From positions 1 to 64,000 of the forward strand of contig WHVD01000157.1 in NCBI GenBank assembly GCA_015178975.1: a stretch of DNA of 64,000 nucleotides, written 5' to 3'. Both the position numbers and the translations under genes were made by a program. Position 1 is the first letter of the stretch. The number at the start of each line of letters is the position of its first letter. Of the stretch, positions 1-11,223 are shown piece by piece. Below the pieces are notes generated by a model, which searched no databases, had not been told where the DNA came from, and saw nothing but the letters and a program-made list of their open reading frames with translations. This DNA is from Hysterangium stoloniferum. Lineage: Eukaryota > Basidiomycota > Agaricomycetes > Hysterangiales > Hysterangiaceae.

Positions 1-1
1 A

Positions 2-287
2 GCCTATCTAAATACTAGTTCAGAAGATGAAAATCCCCCTCAAAATGATTCTAATAAAGACTTGATAAGTTTAGAATCATCAGATAGTTTAAAGGAGGAG
101 GAAAAACCGGATTTTCATAAGGCCCTTCAGCTGAATGCTGTAATGGATTTGGAGTGTGGCTCAGATACTTTGAAAATGAAGCCAGTCTTCTCTGAGGGGA
201 TCCCTAGATTCTAATGAATCTCTGAGCAAGTTAGAAGCCAGACAGACCTTTGAAAAAAAAGATATATCTCAGAAATTTAGAAATGGC
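2..287 (+). pseudogene. Ty3/gypsy gag-like acidic tail, frameshifted
   Basis: The reading frame is open from the window edge to a stop at 212-214 and encodes an acidic Ser/Glu-rich stretch. A shift near the GGGG run at 196-199 passes the reading to the frame that continues into the protease at 288. This is probably the end of gag or the gag-pol spacer of the element whose protease and integrase follow. No zinc knuckle is visible in the part present. Confidence 0.45.
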
Positions 288-1283
288 ATGTTCAAAACCA
301 GATCTTCTGTTACTCAACTTATTTCTGAGACTAAAAACAACATTTTATCATTAAAAAGGTTAATGTCATGCCCACCCGGATGTGCCTTTCTTGGTGCGCA
401 GGCTATGGCTACTAAGGCATGGCTTAATAATTATGGACAAAATCAAATCAGAATAGACTCTGGAGCAGATATCACCCTGATATCTCAATCAGCATTCAAC
501 AAAATAAATAATCCACTGAAGATAATAACTGGACAAAAGATCAATTTAATTCAAATAACAGGATCTTCTACCATATCAGGATTTGTATCAGTACCAATAT
601 ATTTTGATACAAATGAAGGACCTGTAGAATTAAAGATTGAAACTTATGTAGTTGAAGGAATGACTACTCCATTTATTTTGGGAAATGACTTTGCTGATCA
701 ATATGCTCTGTCTATTATGAGAAATAAGGAGGGAGCTGAATTGATATTTAGTTTCTGTGATAGGAAATTAGAAGTTGAAAACTTAATCAGATCAAGGATT
801 TCAAGATCAATGTTAAAGTATGGAAGAACATATTATATATGTCAAAAGTCCAAAGTAAAGGGAAATGTCCCTGTAGGATCTTTACAGTCCATTCCAATCT
901 CAACCTGGACATTTAAAATAATAACAATGGACTTCACTCCAAAATTGCCAAAAAGCCAGGGTTATGATAACATATTAGTAATTGTTGATAACTTAACTAA
1001 ATATGAAATTATCATACCCAATAGAATCACTGACATTAAGGAGTACATTGGCAATTTATTGTTAAAACATATAATAATATACTATAACTTCCTAAGTCAA
1101 ATCACTTCAAATTGGTACAGGAAATGGACCGGGATATTTTGGAGAGCAATCTGTGCTCGATTAGGAATAAAGAAAGCGCTTACCACGGCCTATTACCCAC
1201 AAACTGACTGCCGAACAGAGAAAATCAAGCGAATTCTCACAAGGGTACTTAGAGCTTATATAGAGTCAAAAGGAAACTATTGA
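288..1283 (+). pseudogene. Ty3/gypsy protease fused to integrase (reverse transcriptase/RNase H deleted)
   Basis: One open frame of 331 residues. Residues 57-60 are DSGA, the aspartic protease active site, and residues about 130-135 (ILGNDF) match the second conserved protease block. At about residue 180 the sequence jumps to the integrase: the end of its zinc-binding domain (YYICQKSK), then the core with first Asp in MDFTPKLPKS (residue 215). The second catalytic Asp is replaced (TSNWYRK where families have SDRG), and the Glu is kept in QTDCRTEK. The whole reverse transcriptase and RNase H are missing, yet the join keeps frame. It cannot be autonomous. The missing block and lost Asp are seen directly; the cause, an internal deletion or template switch, is inferred. 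Confidence 0.8.
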
Positions 1284-2100
1284 GTTGTTATTCTAAATAG
1301 TTTTTTTATTTGCATTCTATACTAGTAGATATTCTATAACGAAATTCGTCATATGTTTTTTGTTATTCAACTACCGGCCATTGTCACGGCTTAGTCATCT
1401 GCACTTAATGCCGGAAAATATACTAAGCTCTAAAAATGAAGTAATTAGTGATGGAAATATGGAAACAAATGACTCACGGATGTCAAAAAGATTTTGCGAC
1501 TCCAATGAGCGAATTGTCGAAGAATCTGAGACAGATCGAAATATAAGCAGAAGGGCGCTTAATTTGAGTCATATATGCGGGAAGAAATACAATAATTGAA
1601 TTCGACTTACATTCAAGCAAGAAATTTAGTACAAATAATTTGGAACTATCTAAATTTATTGCGGAATGTAAAAAGAAAAGTTCTGAAGTCATTTAAGGAG
1701 ATACGATGAACTGTTCGCGATTCTAAAGAAAATAAGTTCGTTAGCATATAGACTGCGAATGCCAGTCTCATACGGCACTCACCTAATTTTGAATATTGCG
1801 CATTTAGAATCTTATCGAAACTTACCGAACAATTATGTAAGTCGACCGAGAAAACATTTGAACCGGGAAGATTTTAAACAAATGCCTAAATATGAATTTG
1901 AGGCAATAATCGACCAAAAGTGGTCGAAATCCCGAAGCGGTCGCAAAAATCTATTATACAAGTAACATTCATAGAGTACTTACCTAATTCTGATGAATGG
2001 TTAACCTGAAAAGTTCGAGAAGATGCGCGAAAGATCTTGAGAGTCTGGAAAATGATACACCGGGCCAAGAACTATCTAAAACACTAAGCAGTCTCACATA
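1284..2100 (+). pseudogene. Ty3/gypsy integrase C-terminus and chromodomain remnant
   Basis: Fragments in shifting frames continue the integrase. Near 1705-1830 are RYDELFAILKK, SSLAYRLRMP and HLESYR, matching the usual integrase tail (GPF.I..K....YRL.LP....HPVFHVS.LE.Y). Residues YEFEAIID near 1890-1915 begin a chromodomain, which continues after a stop with NSDEW (about 1990) before another stop. Chromodomains target chromoviruses to heterochromatin. Several stops and shifts make it nonfunctional. Confidence 0.65.
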
Positions 2101-2238
2101 TATGCTAGAAGATTCTTTAGTATTCTTTATAATGACATCATAAAACATGAAAACAACATAAAAGGAACTCAAAAACACGAAAAACAAACAATCTAAACCG
2201 CATATATGAGCCTTTCGTCTCAGAAAACCTACTAAAAA

Positions 2239-3305
2239 ATGGTGTTTATCCCTTTCCCTACCCGTTTTGACTATGCTCTTGATTGGAGCTCATCTATTCC
2301 TAAACAACACGACGTAGTTACAGCTCTTACTCAAGAACCGACTAACAACCCGTTCGCGTACCTTCCTCGAGATGAGGATTGGGGGCACGTTACTGTAAAC
2401 AGTCATTTTTATGATTTTCTTGATCCCAAGATTATTGACCGGCTATGGCTTATGCATCTCGAAAATATAAAGGAGGTTTGTGTAGCCGCTAACGGTCATG
2501 ATGACTACGTTATAGGAGATATCAAAAGTTGTAACATTTCTTTAAAACATTTATTGGAAATTCGTATGATTGCTCCCACGTTTGGGCCTATCTCGTCCCT
2601 CGTTCACAATCCACTCCACATTTCTGGAATTAAAGAAGATATATTACAAGAATACAATTCTTTTCAGCAAAGAGGATTACAACTAGTTGCCTGGATCGAG
2701 GAGGCGAAGAACCGTTCTCAAGATTTCGAACACGTCGAAAGTTGGAATTGGCCCAAAGATCCACAACCGCCTTTGCCTTATGTCCTACGCCCGTATTGGG
2801 AGTTGAATCGACAAGAGCGTCCTGAAACATGGACCTTTGAAGATGTTTGGGGTATGCATAAACCGGTCATAATCCCACAGCCCCTGGGTATGTTCTATTA
2901 TTTTTGACTTATATGCGCATTTTTTCCTTATATATGCGCAATAGAACGTCTCAATATTATGAACAAGGCTTTGAAAAAGTTGTATAAGGATGCAAAAGAA
3001 GGTATATCGTTGTATTTAAAGCCTAAACAATGTTTCTTATTATTTTTAAAGTCGGGAACTTCAAAGCTTCAAACGAAAAATCCATTAATTCCCCCTTCGA
3101 CTTCTCTTTCGAAATGAAGCATCCCGACAGTAAGGATATAAGATCCAAATCTTCTCAATATTTGATCGACTACAACAAGAAGCATCACGCCGACTCTAGT
3201 TCCGGATCTGAGAATCTCCCAATCCTTATTGATGTCTCAGACGATTCTGAGAACTACGAAATGCAAGGAGATTCTAGCGACAGTATTTTTGGAAATGACA
3301 TCTGA
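2239..3305 (+). CDS. Hypothetical three-exon gene inside the 3' part of a gypsy element
   Basis: Exons 2239-2887, 2945-3001 and 3052-3305 are separated by introns of 57 nt (GTATGT...ATAG) and 50 nt (GTATAT...AAAG). Exon lengths sum to 960 nt, giving 319 residues plus stop. The start is fixed by an in-frame TAA just upstream (2233-2235). Each unspliced frame stops soon after the donor, so the frame match across two introns is good support. The protein is not recognised. The N-terminal two thirds is globular and Trp/Pro-containing (for example WNWPKDPQPPLPYVLRPYW). Exon 2 is Lys-rich. The C-terminus is acidic with PILIDVSDDSE, which resembles a SUMO-interacting motif. It lies about 150 bp after the chromodomain remnant, same strand, and a purine tract follows its stop directly, so it occupies the extra-ORF position of an LTR element. 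It could be a captured host gene. Confidence 0.6.
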
Positions 3306-3323
3306 ATCAAAAAAGAGAGGGGA
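3306..3323 (+). other. Probable polypurine tract
   Basis: The purine-rich run AAAAAAGAGAGGGGA follows the stop codon of the spliced gene and precedes a TGTTATG sequence. This is the arrangement expected at the 3' end of an LTR retrotransposon internal region. Confidence 0.45.
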
Positions 3324-3778
3324 TTTTGTTATGTATTTCTAAGTTTTTTCCAATTTTTTAAACAATTTCCCCTAACAAATTGCGAAAACAAATATTCAAA
3401 TGTAATTATATTGCGACGATTAAATTGTACAATATTTGTTTGATTTATCCTGAATTTATACAATTTATTTTGTATTTTTATCTAATAAATTGAGCAAGTA
3501 ATTGAATTTCTACTTTTTATTCTTTTTTGATTAATATGTCGGCGACTCAGCGCTTATTCACAACGCGCGAGTAATCATGTGACATTCACATGATATTTCA
3601 AACTCCGACGCTGACAAAACGCGATTTGAAATACTCGCGCATTATCAAGGTGAAATATATATATTTTTATATTATTATAATAAAATATTATATTTATAAC
3701 TAATTAAAAGTAAATATAATAATTATATAATAATATAAAACCGGTCTGGCGCTTATTGCACAACGCGCGGGAATATTC

Positions 3779-3985
3779 GTCACAACGGTGACATTCGTCA
3801 CAACGGTGACATTCGTCACAACGGTGACATTCGTCACAACGGTGACATTCGTCACAACGGTGACATTCGTCACAATGGTGACCTTCGTCACAACGGTGAC
3901 TGTCGTCACAACAAGTGACTGTCGTCACAACGGTGACTGTCGTCACAACGGTGACTGTCGTCACAACAAGTGACCGTCGTCACAA
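3779..3985. repeat. 18-bp minisatellite, about 11 copies
   Basis: The unit is GTGACATTCGTCACAACG, itself an imperfect inverted repeat (GTGAC...GTCAC). The first copies are almost identical. Later ones drift to GTGACTGTCGTCACAACG and ACAAGTGAC. Both strands are open over the array only because 18 is divisible by 3, so the Val/Thr-rich ORFs here are not treated as genes. Confidence 0.9.
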
Positions 3986-4208
3986 AATGCGACGACTTGT
4001 CACAAACGCGACACGCGCGGGAAAATTATGTAATCAGCGCGCGCACGAAATCAGCAACTTCGCGACGCGCGAGAACATTACATCAGCATATATGCTACAA
4101 TGGAAAGTAGCAGAAACTCCTGGAATATTCCAGCAGATTCCAGGTAAAATAGCTAAAAATAGGTAAAACAAGTAGCTAGAACATTCTCCCATGTCTCAGA
4201 TTTTACTG

Positions 4209-4217
4209 TATATAAGG
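4209..4217 (+). promoter_or_regulatory. TATA box of LTR-like region
   Basis: TATATAAGG precedes a transcribed-like region. The same TATATAAGGAG core occurs in the solo LTRs at 26.8 and 41.4 kb, supporting a Pol II promoter of an LTR element. Confidence 0.45.
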
Positions 4218-4301
4218 AGCTCTGCTCCACCACTGAAATATAACTTATTTTAACCCATTTACTACACCACATCAGTGTGCCACTGCATCAGCAGTAATAT
4301 T

Positions 4302-4540
4302 CCACCCCTAGTTGGGCTGTTGGATAAATATATATAAACACTTAGTCACCTCTAGTTGAGCTGCTGACCTAAGCTATCTCAGGATCCCTTTGCCACCTCT
4401 AGTTGAGCTTCTGGTAATAATCCTACCCCCTTGTCACCTCTAGTTGAGCTTCTGACAAACAACTTGTTCCCCTTTTGCCACCTCTTAGTTGAGTAGCTGG
4501 CTATCCTTTATTACTAATCCACCTCTAGTTGAGTTGTTGG
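4302..4540 (+). repeat. Decayed 44-bp tandem repeat, six copies
   Basis: The core CACCTCTAGTTGAGCTKCTG recurs at about 4302, 4346, 4392, 4434, 4478 and 4519, so the period is 41-46 bp. The linkers between cores have diverged. It lies downstream of the TATA box and would fall in the transcript leader if the region is an LTR. Confidence 0.7.
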
Positions 4541-5053
4541 TTATCAGTTAAAGTAATAAATATTTTAGGTTATATTGAGATTAGAAATACATATATTCTA
4601 ATTTCTACCCGGTTTTTGGCATAAACAAATACTGAGAATATTCTTGCAGAATCCTTAAGACTACATTAAGATCCTGATAAGTTAGTATCACAGTAGACCC
4701 TGTAGGTTAGTGTAAATAAAGCATATATTAGCCAAATAGTGTTTTATTCTATATCTAATCTTTTGACCTGTTTATTAATATTTTTACTGTTTGATAAATA
4801 GTATAAAATATATATAAACTAGCTAGAATCGAAGGCGAATCTAGTTTCGGAATCAGTGAATTGTTATTCATATTTTAGTAGTGTTTTTACAGAAAAAGAA
4901 CAAGCTTGCACAAGCAGCTCTCAAAACCTTCTTTTCGAAGTAGGGTGCATATATTCAAGTAAACTCTTGACTTCAGGGGTTCTAAGTCTATTTAGGCTGC
5001 CACTGATTAATATCAAATACTTAAATTATTTTACCTTGCAGTGAATTGAGTAT

Positions 5054-6526
5054 TTGCACATTTTGATAGAGCATTGGACTCCTTTTTCGGAAAATAGTAT
5101 TAAAATAAGGCTAATACATCACAGCACCACTATATCCACTATGCCTCAGTCACCATCTACATCGACGCCACTGCTCACTCGATCAGAAACAAGAAGGAGA
5201 GCCCAGCTTGGACTACCTCCTCTCCTTGTCAATCCCTCCACGGACGCCACAACCACATCGGCCAACCCGACTGCATCGGAGCCTTCAGAAACTGAAACCG
5301 AAGCTGACACTGAATACACAACCTTTCAAACGTACACTACACCTTTCAAGGCTTCACTGACAAAACAAGCCAAGAAGTCGGCAAACTGAAATAATGTCCA
5401 ATGCTTACCACTGGACGATACATACCATTAGTCCATCCGAGTTGATCTTCTCCCTGTTCTGGATTATGCCTTTGCCATACTGGACGCCGAAAAAGGTTCA
5501 TTGTTCCTCATCCCGTCACGGCTCCTACAGCGTCTCGTCTGATCAAACCTCTAACTCTTCCGCGTCAACATCACACATGCTTTCTTCGCCCACCAGCTCA
5601 AGCGTGTCTGTTGGCATATCAATGCGTTCAACCCCACCCCGCTACGTTTACGTTTCAACCCCTCTAAACAGTACTGAACCATCTCATCTTTCCAGTCCCG
5701 TGTGTTTCACCCAAGAACATGTAAAGACACAGCTGCCACCAAGTCACCCTTGATCTAAATGAACTTTCCTGCACCCTCACACGTGCCAAATTCAACGGTA
5801 CCCCCGAAACTGTCCCAGCTCCAGAAAAGTCAACCTTGTATGCTCCTTGTCATTGTTACGCCACCACTGTGATTATTTCGTTTCCCGCGTCTGTCCCAAT
5901 ATAACAAGTGTCAATACTCTTGATTCGGGTTTAGCTGCTCTTCTTGCATGCCACATCGCCCATCAGGACACTCTCCGTCGAAACAATTCCATCCAATGCC
6001 GGTCCGCAGGGCATCAAAAGTGCATTCACACTTCACAGCAAGCCCACAATCTGAGGTGTCTTGTAATGCACATTATGCCAGGATGCTCACGACCCTTTCT
6101 GGCCTCTTACAAACTCACCAATCTGCACCAATGAAATCACGTCGAAATCGTAAATATCACATAACCGGCTTCACGCACCCCCCTGGCCGCAAACTCTCCA
6201 TCGGCCCCTCCGCTCGAAAGTATTCGCATCACTGGGCCCCATCTCCCCATTCTACACTTCGAACCTGCAAGTTCAACAACGTACACTATATACTCCACCC
6301 CCACTTTCCTTGTGGTTGGTTGCCTTTATACAACATACACATAGTGTTACCGCGCATTGCCCCTGATGTTCGCCATCAGTCCTTACCTTGGCTCCGAACC
6401 TTTCCACAAGACCATCTTCCCCATTCCTCCGGCACAAGCTTCTCTGATTTCTCCATCAGCTCTGTCAAGAACCCCAGAAATGTCATTGAACTTTAACCCT
6501 TGTAAATTTTTCAGAGGGGGGAAGGG
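5054..6526 (+). pseudogene. Internal region of a small or decayed LTR element
   Basis: An ORF from ATG 5142 encodes a Ser/Thr/Pro-rich 83-residue N-terminus (MPQSPSTSTPLLTRSETRRR...). It is followed by overlapping open stretches to about 6495 that change frame. No protease, reverse transcriptase or integrase motif could be read. The region ends in a purine tract (6512-6526, CAGAGGGGGGAAGGG) that abuts a clear 3' LTR. It could be a nonautonomous derivative or a badly mutated autonomous element; the matching 5' LTR is absent. Confidence 0.45.
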
Positions 6527-6915
6527 TGTAAGCCTGGCCACCTTACCACATACGTCATCACCAACCTCTCCCATCAACCACTCATTGTTCCGCCACTTAG
6601 CACCTTGTGCCTTATCATGTGGTCATCATCACCAACCTCTCCCATCAGCCACTCATTGATCCGCCACTTCATTGTTAAGTAGCACCCCTGTGCCTGATCA
6701 TGCGGTTCCTTGTTCTTCCACCCCATTCGCCTTGACTCTCTATATAAAACCCCATATCCTATAGTGATAGGATATCTTCTCCTTGACCATTAATCCTTTC
6801 CCCACTCTTCCCTAGGGAACCTCGCATTCACCTTGTATCCTACTGATATGTAAAAATAAAGAAAACTTAGTCCTGTCCGTGTTGACCGAGTGAGGCTGAT
6901 ACCGACAGCCTTACA
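6527..6915 (+). mobile_element. 3' LTR, 389 bp
   Basis: It starts TGTAAGCC after a purine tract and ends GCCTTACA, giving inverted TGTAAG/CTTACA termini. A TATA box (TATATAAAA, 6741-6749) and an AATAAA signal (6855-6860) sit in the expected order. Upstream of the TATA box a block of about 42 bp (ATCACCAACCTCTCCCATCA...) is duplicated at about 6557 and 6628, typical of U3 enhancer duplications. Confidence 0.75.
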
Positions 6916-7869
6916 GTACGTGTCTATTATATGAATGACTTTAATTGAAGTAATAAGTTTGCGTCGACTGCCAGCGGACCTTGACGTGTTCAACGTTTTA
7001 GAATAATAGCGTTTTCGTCTGGTGGAAGTCTAAATAATGAAGTTCGGTAAAGACCCGGCGTCGCTGCGAGGGGCATATTTAAGGCGTTCGGTGGTGCAGG
7101 TTTATCACAAAAAGAAAATGCTTTCCTCGAAGAAATTTTGGGTTGAGGCAAAAGATATTAAAATGGCCTAAAAAAGCATAGAAAAAGAGATTAAATATTA
7201 TATAGCAGTGTAAATAGATCACAAACACACCTGAAGACAGTGTATGTATATTCTTCAGAGAGTCTATTTCCAAATTCAGAGCCAGAGAAAAATGTGGAAA
7301 GAGACCAATTATGGCTGCATACATATTATTTAATTATTAAAAAAGCAAAATTATAATACAATAAATATAGTACTCAACTGCCTTTAATGAGGAACTAATA
7401 CCTTATGGAATTAGTTGAAGAGGCCATGCTGTCAGTTCATCCAATCACCACACCTATATCTTCCATTCCAAGCTCTCTAAAAATACCCACTGACCAGTCC
7501 TTCTATAGGCCAATCAGGGGCTATATAATTAACATTTCTCTGATCCTTTTAATTGGCCCCATTGGCTTTGAGGTGTGTGACAGCAAATTGTCTCTTTTTG
7601 AATTTTAACTGATTTATTTGTTATAAACTGTTGGTATTTTTTGGTAGTTTTGTTAAAGTAGATCAGGGAGGTGAAGCTCTGAAGATTTGATTGACTTTCC
7701 TAGGCATTCCAGTGAGTTATTAATTTTTGCTTTCTTAAAAATTTTTGATACATTTCTGTCTCTTTTTTTACTATTTCTGGCCCAGTTCAGGGCTCTTATA
7801 TCCTCATAACATATGTACAGGGCTATTCACAGGGCTTATTCAGGTGAGTTTTGTTTTATTTTGATCATG

Positions 7870-7905
<36 letters not shown>

Positions 7906-8339
7906 AATGTTTTTTTTTTTAGGAGACCTTCTGATCCTTTGGTTGGTAGTTCATATATGATGATATACTTGTTATTCTAAGCAAATCTTCTTTTTTCAAT
8001 GTATTTTCTTATTATTCTGTCACTTTTTTAGGTTCTTTTACTCATTGCAGATAGGTAAGAGATGATACAGTTATTATTTTATCTTTCCAATGCTTTTGGA
8101 CTAGGCTAAGAACATCAGACATGTTCCAAGTGAGTATTTAAATGATATCTTCACATTTGGTATGTTTTTTGATACCTGGAACTCCTCAAATGCAATTCAC
8201 AAGGGATTTTATAAAGGTATGTTTACAACCTTTTCTATGGTTACTTGGTATTGACTGAGTATTATCAGGTTTCACTTTGTTGCCTATTGGTGGCTTGGAT
8301 GGTAATGTAAGTCTATCATATTTTTCATTCAATGCTTAA
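6916..8339. other. Intergenic, no supported gene
   Basis: AT-rich DNA with a T-rich tract (about 7868-7920). At 7510-7529 a CCAATCAG box is followed by TATATAAT, a plausible core promoter for the degraded Helitron transcript further right. Short ORFs here show no family features. Confidence 0.4.
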
Positions 8340-8499
8340 TCTATCCACTATTTTAGAGACCTACCTTCTGAACCTTCTACACCTAAATGCAATCAGCAGA
8401 ATGTATATCCTGAGAACCATCAGCAGCATTTGGTGATGACCCCACATACTGAGCATCACCTGAGACATAGTGGTGTTTCTCAGCAGAATACTATTCTTG

Positions 8500-9014
8500 C
8501 TCCTATACCATTTCTCTTCCCCCTCCTGCTAATCCTCCACCTATAAATCAGCAGGATCCATTTCCTATTGCTGGATCATCATGTAATACAGATGGTCCAG
8601 TTAATCCTCTGGCTATCAATCAGCAGGATCTATTTGCTGTTGCTGGATCATCACATAATATAGATGGTCCTACTCTTACTCATGACACTGCTGTAGCTAA
8701 TATATGTGCATAATTGGCAGATGGACCACAGCTTGCATCATCATCTACTGCATTGCAGCATCCTGTTGCAATGGGCAGAAGGGAAGTAAGAGACTTATTT
8801 GATCAGGCTGCTAAGGTTTTGCACCTTCCCTCTTAATTATAGAAGGTTATGAGGGAGAAATGTAGCTCCACCTCTTCCTGAATTGTCACCTCATATTGGC
8901 AGAAGTGCAGTCACGGCTTTACAAGTTCAGGCAGCTGCCCTTCCATTACAACAGGCACCTTCCCAGAATCCTCAGATTATTCCTGCTCCTCAGATATTAC
9001 CTTTAGATCATGCT
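8500..9014 (+). pseudogene. Helitron protein N-terminal Pro/Gln-rich region
   Basis: Frames with stops read NPPPINQQDPFPIAGSS and, about 75 bp later, a diverged copy LAINQQDLFAVAGSS, so the region contains a short internal tandem duplication. Repeated Pro/Gln/Ser segments continue to 9014, where an LTR fragment interrupts. Assignment to the Helitron rests on position and on the acidic/Pro-rich continuation after the insertions. Confidence 0.4.
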
Positions 9015-9570
9015 TGTTACAACCAGAAAACCTGCCAACTCCAGGCACTACCCTGTATGCACCCACACCCTACATGCACCAGTTATCAGTTAACCAGAAC
9101 ACCCACTGGGACCCAGACATTGAACCTGCCCATGTCTGACCTTCATTGTCTCATGAATCAGTCACTGGAATACCTACTGGGACCCACGCATGTTGTACCT
9201 GTCTATCTCTGACCCTGTCCCATGCATCAGTCACTGGACTCCGCTTGGAAAACCCATCAGCTCTCTAACTCAGCCCCATTCCCATTATGGTCAAATAAGC
9301 TGTCACATTTTGGACTCCACTCCCACCCCATTCTGTATGGTCTAACAACCTGTCACATTTCAGACTCCACCCCCATTCCATTCTGCTCCTAACACCTAAT
9401 TTGGTGTTTACTTATCTCATTTCATGATTACTAGTTTGGAATTCATTATTACTGGATTGGGTATAACATACATTCCACAGTCTATATAGTCTGGCAGATG
9501 TTGTACATATATACAATCCAGTCAGAAAATCAGCTTAGATTCCCCCCAGTGATCTCAGTACATTTCTGCT
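9015..9570 (-). mobile_element. Family-1 LTR fragment (minus strand)
   Basis: The reverse complement matches the 3' part of the solo LTR at 10347-11176, including the block around CTGATTTTCTGACTGGATTG and the terminal ...TAACA, seen here as TGTTAC at 9015. The 5' part of the LTR is missing, so no target duplication can be paired. Confidence 0.7.
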
Positions 9571-9659
9571 CTATTCCTCCTATTGTTCCTATACCAATAG
9601 ATGAGGATGCATTACCATTCCCACATATTCCTGAGTCTATTGAATCTGTTCCACCACCT

Positions 9660-10134
9660 TGACACAAATCGAATTTTACTCAATAAAGTCAAATAAACAA
9701 TTGAAGAATATTCAACAATATCAAATATGGATGCCTCGTTCGATGAAGTATTAATTCACCCTGTTGATAAAGCTTGAGGAAAAATAGAACACAGAGACTC
9801 ATGATGAATTAAGTCGAAGAAGGCCTCAGAAAAGTTCAACCATTATATAATACAGTTAATAATAGAATTATGGTACAGGTTTTCTGACTTCCCTGACTCT
9901 TATCATTGCCCTTTTATACTATATATCATTTCCCTATGAGAATAATATAATATCAAAGTGAAATCATCAATGATGTCAAACTGAGACAAGTTGAAGATAT
10001 TTGAGATTGTCAAAGAATAGTCAAGTTGGAAGTCGAGTCAGAAATCAAGTTGAAAAGTCAAAGGAATATCAAAGGAATATTGAAGGAAAGTCGAATTAAA
10101 TATTATCAGAATTTGAGCTTGTATGTTCATGACA
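9660..10134 (-). mobile_element. Solo LTR, 475 bp, TSD CACCT
   Basis: On the minus strand it runs TGTCATGAAC...TTTGTGTCA. A minus-strand TATA box (TATAAAAG, about 9910) fits an LTR promoter. Identical 5-bp direct repeats CACCT flank it at 9655-9659 and 10135-10139. It lies inside the Helitron coding region and is a different family from its neighbours. Confidence 0.8.
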
Positions 10135-10346
10135 CACCTCCTGGCCCCTGGCCAGGTGTTCAATTGACAAGGACAATGTGCAGATAGAAACACATTATCT
10201 GGAAACAATGACTGTAAAGTGTTCCAAATGCAATGTACTACATTAAATGGCAGAGTGTTACTTTTATTGATATACAGGACATTGTGCTTAATTATTAGGG
10301 TGGAGGATTTAGAAGAATTGTTGAAACTAATTATTTATATACCCCA

Positions 10347-11176
10347 TGTTAGGGTACAGTACGTACATGGCGGGTTTCCGGAGAAACCCGTGGAATATCC
10401 AGTAGGACTTGGCTTCAGCTTATAGGCTGCACCCTCGCGGGATTGTGTTGTCCAATTTCAGACAGGTGGACAGGAATCCTGGGGAGTCCAGGTGGGGTTT
10501 GTGGGTCGAGAGGTCGTAGGTCGGAGGTTGTGGGTTGAGAGGTTGTGAGTCAAGATAAATGAGAGAGATAGATGTGCCAGAGCCCGTGGGCTCCAACTAG
10601 TGTGAGCAGTATAATTCAAGTAGGAGTTGAGAGTGGAAAATGTATTAGATTACTGGGGGGGATCTAAGCTGATTTTCTGACTGGATTGTATGTACAACAT
10701 CTGCCAGACTAAATAGACCGTGGAATGAATGACATACTAAATCCCGTAATAATGAAATGAAACTAGCAAAACATAAAATGAGAATAGTAAACACCAAATT
10801 TGGTGTTAGGAATGGGATGGAATGGAGTGGAGTCCTAATCGTGACAAATCATAAACCATAACGGGAAATGGAGTGGGAGTGGAGTCTGAATTGTGACAGG
10901 TCATTTGACTAAAACTGGAATGGGGCTCTGTTAGAGGGATGACAGGTTTTACGAGTGGGGTCTGGTGACTGACGCACGGGGCGAGGTTGGACATAGACAA
11001 GGGCGGAGTCCAGTGGGTTTTCCGGTGACTGAAACACAATGTAACGAAGTCGAACATAGACAAGTCTGACGTATGGAGTCCAGTAAGAATTCCAGTAAAC
11101 TGACAATGGGGTGCGTATAGGGCACGGGTGTGTATAAGTTAGTGCCCAGAGTCTGGCGGGAATTCCAGTCATAACA
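10347..11176 (+). mobile_element. Family-1 solo LTR, 830 bp, TSD CCCCA
   Basis: It begins TGTTAGGG and ends TCATAACA, with CCCCA duplicated exactly at 10342-10346 and 11177-11181. It carries the block GGACTTGGCTTCAGCTTATA found in related LTRs at about 40.4, 58.9 and 61.0 kb. It interrupts the Helitron gene. A solo LTR with a target duplication is the usual product of LTR-LTR recombination. Confidence 0.9.
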
Positions 11177-11223
11177 CCCCACTTCATTATGTGCTTTTCT
11201 TTAAGAGAAGACTAAGACTGGAG

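Larger units (their letters stand above)
3324..5042 (+). mobile_element. Probable 3' LTR of the gypsy element (3' end uncertain)
   Basis: AT-rich noncoding DNA after the purine tract holds a minisatellite, a TATA box (TATATAAGG, 4209-4217), and a downstream decayed 44-bp tandem repeat. The proposed start is the TG near 3325; the end near ...CCTTGCA at about 5042 is a guess from a terminal CA. No second copy or target duplication is in the window, so boundaries are weak. Confidence 0.35.

Noticed and set aside
3700..4166. Val/Thr-rich ORFs
   Set aside because: Translation of the 18-bp minisatellite in several frames.
5054..6526. Functional cell-surface or secreted protein gene
   Set aside because: The Ser/Thr/Pro-rich frames shift repeatedly and end at a purine tract and LTR, so a transposon internal region fits better.
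10806..11187. Three minus-strand ORFs
   Set aside because: They lie wholly inside the family-1 solo LTR, in a noncoding repeat.
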